A DNA stretch of 64,000 nt, taken from CAJXSD01 sp964633145 (lineage in GTDB: Bacteria; Pseudomonadota; Alphaproteobacteria; Rhodobacterales; Rhodobacteraceae). The DNA lies in contig CAZWFE010000006.1 in NCBI GenBank assembly GCA_964633145.1, positions 10,128 to 74,127 of the forward strand, read 5' to 3'. Shown here in pieces: positions 59,740 through 64,000 of this stretch; position 1 is the first letter of the stretch, and the number at the start of each line of letters is the position of its first letter. The notes under the pieces are model-generated. The model worked only from the letters and a program-made list of their open reading frames with translations. It did not search any database and was not told the DNA's origin. Made by a program: the position numbers and the translations under genes.

Positions 59740-59824
59740 CCCGTTCATTGGGGGGTCGTAAAAAGCAATACAAAGGGTTATTTACGCGCTAAAGCGATAC
59801 AAATTTAACCGGAGACGTAAACCT

Positions 59825-60148
59825 ATGGCCAAGATTACATATATTGAACACAATGGAACACAACACATCGTTGAGGTTGCGAATGGCTTGACCGTTATGG
59901 AAGGCGCGCGTGACAACAACATCCCAGGTATTGATGCCGATTGTGGTGGTGCCTGTGCTTGTTCGACATGTCATGTTTATGTGCATCCTGACTGGGTGTC
60001 CAAGCTGACCCCAAAGGAAGACATGGAAGAAGACATGTTGGATTTTGCGTTTGAACCAAATGCAGAGCGGTCGCGGTTGACGTGCCAGATCAAAGTCAGC
60101 GATGACTTGGACGGGTTAATCGTTCAAATGCCAGAAAAACAAATCTAA
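59825..60148 (+). CDS. 2Fe-2S ferredoxin (adrenodoxin/Isc type)
   Basis: A 107-residue plant/vertebrate-type ferredoxin of the adrenodoxin/Fdx branch. Cluster cysteines are in DADCGGACACSTCHVYV (C40, C46, C49 by count from the start) and in SRLTCQIKV (about C86). EDMLDFAF is the adrenodoxin-family acidic stretch used to contact redox partners. It likely carries electrons for Fe-S assembly or cytochrome P450s. The ATG follows CGGAGACG. No isc or P450 genes are nearby. Confidence 0.93.
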   Translation: MAKITYIEHNGTQHIVEVANGLTVMEGARDNNIPGIDADCGGACACSTCHVYVHPDWVSKLTPKEDMEEDMLDFAFEPNAERSRLTCQIKVSDDLDGLIVQMPEKQI

Positions 60149-60159
60149 TAGTGGGGATT

Positions 60160-60278
60160 CGGCCCACGGCCAAGACAGATGGCGCGGCGTCTGCCCTGAC
60201 GGCAGGGTGCGCCGCCACCAATCGCCGCGCGATGTAAAGGGGAATGCCAAAGGCCCAATGGGTCAATGGCATTTTTTT
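60160..60278 (+). terminator. Structured 3' region and terminator after the ferredoxin gene
   Basis: AATGCCA (60243-60249) pairs with TGGCATT (60267-60273), followed by seven T, a clear terminator. Before it, TGGCG-CG-GCG can pair with CGCCGCCA and CTGCC with GGCAG, a GC-rich forked structure at about 60179-60218. The first part may be a 3'-UTR fold or a small RNA; I recognise no known family. Confidence 0.65.
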
Positions 60279-60295
60279 GTAGCATTTGTTTGTGC

Positions 60296-61558
60296 TTAAA
60301 GCGCGCGCCAACCTATGTCACGACGATAGAACCCATCCGGCCAATCGATTTGGTCAATCATGTCATAGGCCCGCTGTTGCGCATCGGCCAATGTATCGCC
60401 GCGCGCGGTGATGTTTAACACACGGCCTCCGGTTGCGATGATTTGACCGTCTGCTTGTTTTGTGCCGGCGTGAAAACACATATTTTGATTGTCTTGGGGC
60501 AGGGTATCTAGCCCATTGATCTGGGTGCCTTTGACATAGGATCCGGGATAGCCCTTGGCGGCCATAACAACAGTCATGGCATGATCATCAGCCCAGTTTG
60601 CTTGGATCTGATCCAGACGTCCCTGGGCCGTGGCCAACATTAAATCCATTGCCTGTGCGCCCAAGCGCATCATCAATACCTGACATTCGGGATCGCCAAA
60701 GCGGACGTTGTATTCCACCAGCCTTGGCTGACCATTTTCGATCATCAACCCAGCATATAGTACACCTTGGTATGGGGTGCCACGATCTGCCATTGCTTTC
60801 ATTGTTGGAATAACAATTTCATCCAATGCCTTGCGCGCAATATCATCGGACAAAACCGGCGCAGGGGAATAGGCCCCCATGCCGCCCGTATTGGGGCCCG
60901 TGTCGCCATCGCCCACGCGTTTATGATCCTGCGCAGTTCCAATGGGCAGCACATTTTCGCCGTCACACAGGATGAAATATGACGCTTCTTCGCCGGTCAT
61001 GAATTCTTCGATCACGACCTCGGCGCCGGCACTGCCAAAGCTGCCGCCAAACATGTCGTCAATCGCGTCCAGCGCTGTGTCCAAATCCATGGCAACAATC
61101 ACACCCTTGCCTGCGGCCAAACCATCGGCCTTGACCACAATGGGCGCACCTTGGGCGCGGATGTAATCCTTGGCTGCCTGTGGTTCATCAAATCGCGCAT
61201 AGGCTGCTGTCGGTGCATTGGCAACATCACAAATTTCCTTGGTAAAGGCTTTGGATGCCTCAAGCCGTGCGGCCGCTTGGGATGGGCCAAAGGTCAAAAA
61301 CCCAGCATCACGCAGCGCATCGGCCACGCCTGCGGCCAATGGGGCCTCGGGGCCGATGATGACGAAATCAATGGCGTTTTCGGATGCAAATTCAACAACT
61401 TCGGCGCTGTTTTCAATATCCAGATGGGCGCATTCTGCCAGCTGTGCGATCCCCGCATTTCCCGGGGCCACGATCAGGCGATCACATTTTGGGTTCTGCT
61501 TAACAGCCCAAGCCAATGAATGTTCGCGACCACCGCCGCCTAAAATTAGGATGTTCAT
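60296..61558 (-). CDS. purD: Phosphoribosylamine-glycine ligase
   Basis: A 420-residue GARS ligating glycine to phosphoribosylamine in purine synthesis. The N-domain starts MNILILGGGGREHSLAWAVK; the ATP-grasp domain includes VVKADGLAAGKGVIVAMDLD and the metal site in YNVRFGDPECQVLMMRL. I place the start at ATG 61558, preceded by AAGAGGAC; the ORF extends 53 codons upstream without homology to the family. It is divergent from xseA with 70 bp between starts. Confidence 0.95.
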   Translation of the reverse strand: MNILILGGGGREHSLAWAVKQNPKCDRLIVAPGNAGIAQLAECAHLDIENSAEVVEFASENAIDFVIIGPEAPLAAGVADALRDAGFLTFGPSQAAARLEASKAFTKEICDVANAPTAAYARFDEPQAAKDYIRAQGAPIVVKADGLAAGKGVIVAMDLDTALDAIDDMFGGSFGSAGAEVVIEEFMTGEEASYFILCDGENVLPIGTAQDHKRVGDGDTGPNTGGMGAYSPAPVLSDDIARKALDEIVIPTMKAMADRGTPYQGVLYAGLMIENGQPRLVEYNVRFGDPECQVLMMRLGAQAMDLMLATAQGRLDQIQANWADDHAMTVVMAAKGYPGSYVKGTQINGLDTLPQDNQNMCFHAGTKQADGQIIATGGRVLNITARGDTLADAQQRAYDMIDQIDWPDGFYRRDIGWRAL

Positions 61559-61628
61559 GCTATTGTCCTCTTGGCCTTTGTTGCTGCGCGTTCTAAGCTG
61601 ACAGCGCAAGGGAAGCAAGGGAAAGCAT

Positions 61629-63179
61629 ATGTCTGATTTGATCGATGATCCCCGCATGGGCGCGAATGAACCTGAATTTTCGGTCACCGAAATTTCCGGC
61701 GCGATCAAACGCATCATCGAAGGCGAATTTTCGCATGTCCGGATCAGGGGCGAATTGGGCCGCGTGTCCTTTCCCCGTTCGGGCCATGTCTATCTGGATA
61801 TCAAGGACGACAAATCTGTTTTGTCTGCCGTAATTTGGAAAGGTGTCATGTCGCGCCTGACCGTGCGCCCCGAAGAAGGCCTAGAGGTTGTTGCAACAGG
61901 TCGCATCACCACATTTGGCGGCCAGTCCAAATATCAACTGGTGATCGAGGATATGAAACCCGCCGGCATGGGCGCACTGATGGCCATGCTGGAAAAACGT
62001 AAAGCGGCATTGGCGGCCGAGGGGCTGTTTGACCCTGCACGCAAACGGAAATTACCATTCCTGCCCGAGGTCATCGGCGTGGTGACATCGCCATCTGGCG
62101 CCGTGATCCGCGATATTTTGCACCGCCTGCGCGATCGTTTCCCGCGCAAAGTCCTGATTTGGCCCGTGGCTGTGCAGGGTGAAAAATGTTCGCATGAAGT
62201 GGCGCGCGCGATTGAGGGCTTTAACAGCTTTACGCCCGGGGGATCATTGCCACGTCCCGATGTGTTGATCGTTGCACGCGGCGGTGGTTCACTTGAGGAT
62301 CTGTGGGGGTTCAACGAAGAACGCGTTGCCCGCGCGGCGGCTGCATCCGACATTCCGCTGATTTCGGCGGTGGGGCATGAAACCGACACCACGCTGATTG
62401 ATTATGCTGCGGATGTGCGCGCACCCACACCCACCGCGGCCGCGGAAATGGCCGTGCCGGTGCGCATGGAATTGCTGGCGCGCGTCGAAGAACGCGGCGC
62501 GGTGCTGAGCCGGTCGATCACAGCGGCGCTGACCTATCGCGGTGAACGGCTGCGCGATTTGGCGCGCGTTTTACCCCGCCCTGACACATTGCTGGATGAT
62601 CCACGCCAGCGGTTGGATCGTGCGGCAGACCGTTTACCAAGCAGTTTACTGCATTTGGTTCAGAAAAAACGGGTGGCCCTGTCTGAAAACGCAGGATCGC
62701 TGCGGCCGTCGGTACTGCGCGCACGGGTTGCCAGCGATCAACGCCATTTTGCGGAACAATCTGCACGTCTGGATCCCAGTTTGGGCCGGTTGGTGGCGCA
62801 AAAACGCGATCGACTAGCGCAGCTTGCCCCACGTTTACGCGTCGAAGCCATCAAACGGGATTTATCGCAAAATCAACGTAATCTGGATGATTTAACCCGC
62901 CGTATGTCCGTTGCGGGTCAGGCCCATATTGCGCGCCTGCAGGATCGGCTGTCGGCGCTGGACCGATTGAATGAAACCCTAAGTTACAAAGCCACGCTTG
63001 AGCGCGGCTATGCTGTTGTGCGCGCGGATCAGGGGATCATCACATCATCCGCCCAAGCCCGCAGCGCAGGCAGTTTGGAAATCGAATTCAGCGATGGCCG
63101 TTTCAAAATCGGATCCAGCCAAGGTGCTGGTAAAAAATCTGTGTCCAAAAAACCGCCCGAACAGGGCAGTTTGTTCTAG
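61629..63179 (+). CDS. xseA: Exodeoxyribonuclease VII large subunit
   Basis: A 516-residue XseA. The N-terminal OB-fold (VTEISGAIKRIIEGEFSHVR; GELGRVSFPRSGHVYLDIKD) precedes the catalytic domain (PEVIGVVTSPSGAVIRDILH; DVLIVARGGGSLEDLWGFNE; PLISAVGHETDTTLIDYAAD; RAPTPTAAAEMAVP) and a long coiled coil (residues ~280-440) that carries XseB in the complex. It degrades single-stranded DNA and aids mismatch repair. The stop overlaps the convergent hypothetical gene by 4 bp. xseB is not here. Confidence 0.96.
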   Translation: MSDLIDDPRMGANEPEFSVTEISGAIKRIIEGEFSHVRIRGELGRVSFPRSGHVYLDIKDDKSVLSAVIWKGVMSRLTVRPEEGLEVVATGRITTFGGQSKYQLVIEDMKPAGMGALMAMLEKRKAALAAEGLFDPARKRKLPFLPEVIGVVTSPSGAVIRDILHRLRDRFPRKVLIWPVAVQGEKCSHEVARAIEGFNSFTPGGSLPRPDVLIVARGGGSLEDLWGFNEERVARAAAASDIPLISAVGHETDTTLIDYAADVRAPTPTAAAEMAVPVRMELLARVEERGAVLSRSITAALTYRGERLRDLARVLPRPDTLLDDPRQRLDRAADRLPSSLLHLVQKKRVALSENAGSLRPSVLRARVASDQRHFAEQSARLDPSLGRLVAQKRDRLAQLAPRLRVEAIKRDLSQNQRNLDDLTRRMSVAGQAHIARLQDRLSALDRLNETLSYKATLERGYAVVRADQGIITSSAQARSAGSLEIEFSDGRFKIGSSQGAGKKSVSKKPPEQGSLF

Positions 63180-63607
63180 CTGCCGACATCTGGCCCAGGG
63201 CATGACAGCTCTTGGTCGGTGGGTCGCATTTCGACTGGGGGGTGATCCCTGTCTGGGTCGTAAAACTGCGCCATTAAAACACCATCGCGGCGTTCAAACG
63301 TCCAGCATTGCGGTGGCCGGTCGGCATCACGGCCATATTCATCATAGGAAAAACAAATTTTGTCCTGCCATTCGAAATATTTTCCAAAAATACATCGTCC
63401 GTCTAGGAAACTCCATTCTACACGATTACGCGGCAGATAGCGTTCCATGCCATAGGTGATCCCATCGTGAATAAACAGATATGTCTGGCCATATGTTTCG
63501 CGCTGAAAACGCTCTAGCGTCATCGACTGCCCCTGTGCGGGGGTCAGCGGCAGAATACAAAGAAATGCCAAAGCGGCGAAACCGCCATGAAATCGTAAAG
63601 TGGTCAT
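63176..63607 (-). CDS. Exported hypothetical protein
   Basis: A 143-residue protein with a signal peptide (GGFAALAFLCILPLTPAQG-Q). The mature part is rich in aromatic residues and acidic groups (YGQTYLFIHDGITYGMERYL; EWSFLDGRCIFGKYFEWQDK), with four cysteines in IFGKYF/KICFSY/PQCWTF/ELSCPG that could form two disulfides. Probably periplasmic. I do not recognise the family; similar proteins occur in Rhodobacterales. It converges with xseA. Confidence 0.75.
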   Translation of the reverse strand: MTTLRFHGGFAALAFLCILPLTPAQGQSMTLERFQRETYGQTYLFIHDGITYGMERYLPRNRVEWSFLDGRCIFGKYFEWQDKICFSYDEYGRDADRPPQCWTFERRDGVLMAQFYDPDRDHPPVEMRPTDQELSCPGPDVGS

Positions 63608-63721
63608 AGGCCAACTATAGGGCAGCCTGCGCCTGGGGCAAAGCGATTAAAGACTGTTCAAGGGCTTTCAAACCTGTAAAAAAACAATTAGGTGAAACAT
63701 AGGCACGTTTCGGAGACAGCA

Positions 63722-64000
<279 letters not shown>

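Overview
The window reads as a piece of a chromosome from a marine-type alphaproteobacterium of the Rhodobacterales (Roseobacter group), probably a short-read metagenome or draft assembly. The evidence is the gene content: the PHA block phaZ-phaC-phaP-phaR, the propionyl-CoA block pccR-pccB-pccA-mcm with TTTGCAAA operators, RpoH, short Rhodobacterales families (DUF1194, DUF2842, DUF4174, DUF6476-like), and a LexA box of the alphaproteobacterial GTTC-N7-GTTC type. The genus cannot be fixed from the sequence. Two runs of exactly 100 N (8815-8914 and 59180-59279) are each flanked by the same 55 bases, which looks like unmerged contig ends.

Layout. 1-8.8 kb: class-V aminotransferase (cut by the window edge), small DMT permease, parE, a 634-bp intergenic region with candidate structured sRNAs, MATE exporter, aspartate aminotransferase, XRE regulator-sdhE, LdtR-like MarR regulator, a DUF1194 protein and a glyoxalase-family protein. 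8.8-14.3 kb: assembly gap, thyX, TbpB-like lipoproteins, an RluA-type pseudouridine synthase, rpoH and an oxidoreductase. 14.3-18.7 kb: PHA storage genes with PhaR-type operators. 18.7-24.1 kb: an amino-acid/polyamine-type ABC transporter co-transcribed with a class-I amidotransferase and a glutamine-synthetase-like ligase. 24.2-29.2 kb: DUF1330-terB-phnD-like operon, rhodanese, rlmJ, pyrG, secG. 29.4-36.1 kb: purA and DUF2842, then choline-sulfate/choline catabolism (betC, betI, a short BCCT-like carrier, betA; no betB in the window). 36.2-46 kb: propionyl-CoA carboxylase/methylmalonyl-CoA mutase and the ScfR/PccR regulator, interrupted by an MFS exporter. 46-54.8 kb: a long disordered protein, thiN, two tandem EamA permeases, sdaA, a GST, rpiA and gor. 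54.9-64 kb: hflK-hflC-DUF2065-degP, a lipoprotein, the second gap, an SOS-box-controlled fragment of error-prone polymerase DnaE2, a ferredoxin, purD, xseA and the start of ftsY.

Most genes are conserved housekeeping or metabolic genes. I found no phage, transposon, CRISPR, restriction system, tRNA or rRNA. The less ordinary signals are regulatory or structural: a CcsR-like sRNA candidate with C-rich anti-Shine-Dalgarno motifs, a similar hairpin in the phaP 3' UTR, two competing long inverted repeats just before betA, a terminator/anti-terminator arrangement before pyrG, three leaders whose ribosome-binding site lies in the 3' arm of a perfect dyad, and the LexA-controlled, apparently leaderless DnaE2 remnant. 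None is proven here; each is a sequence observation with the test named.
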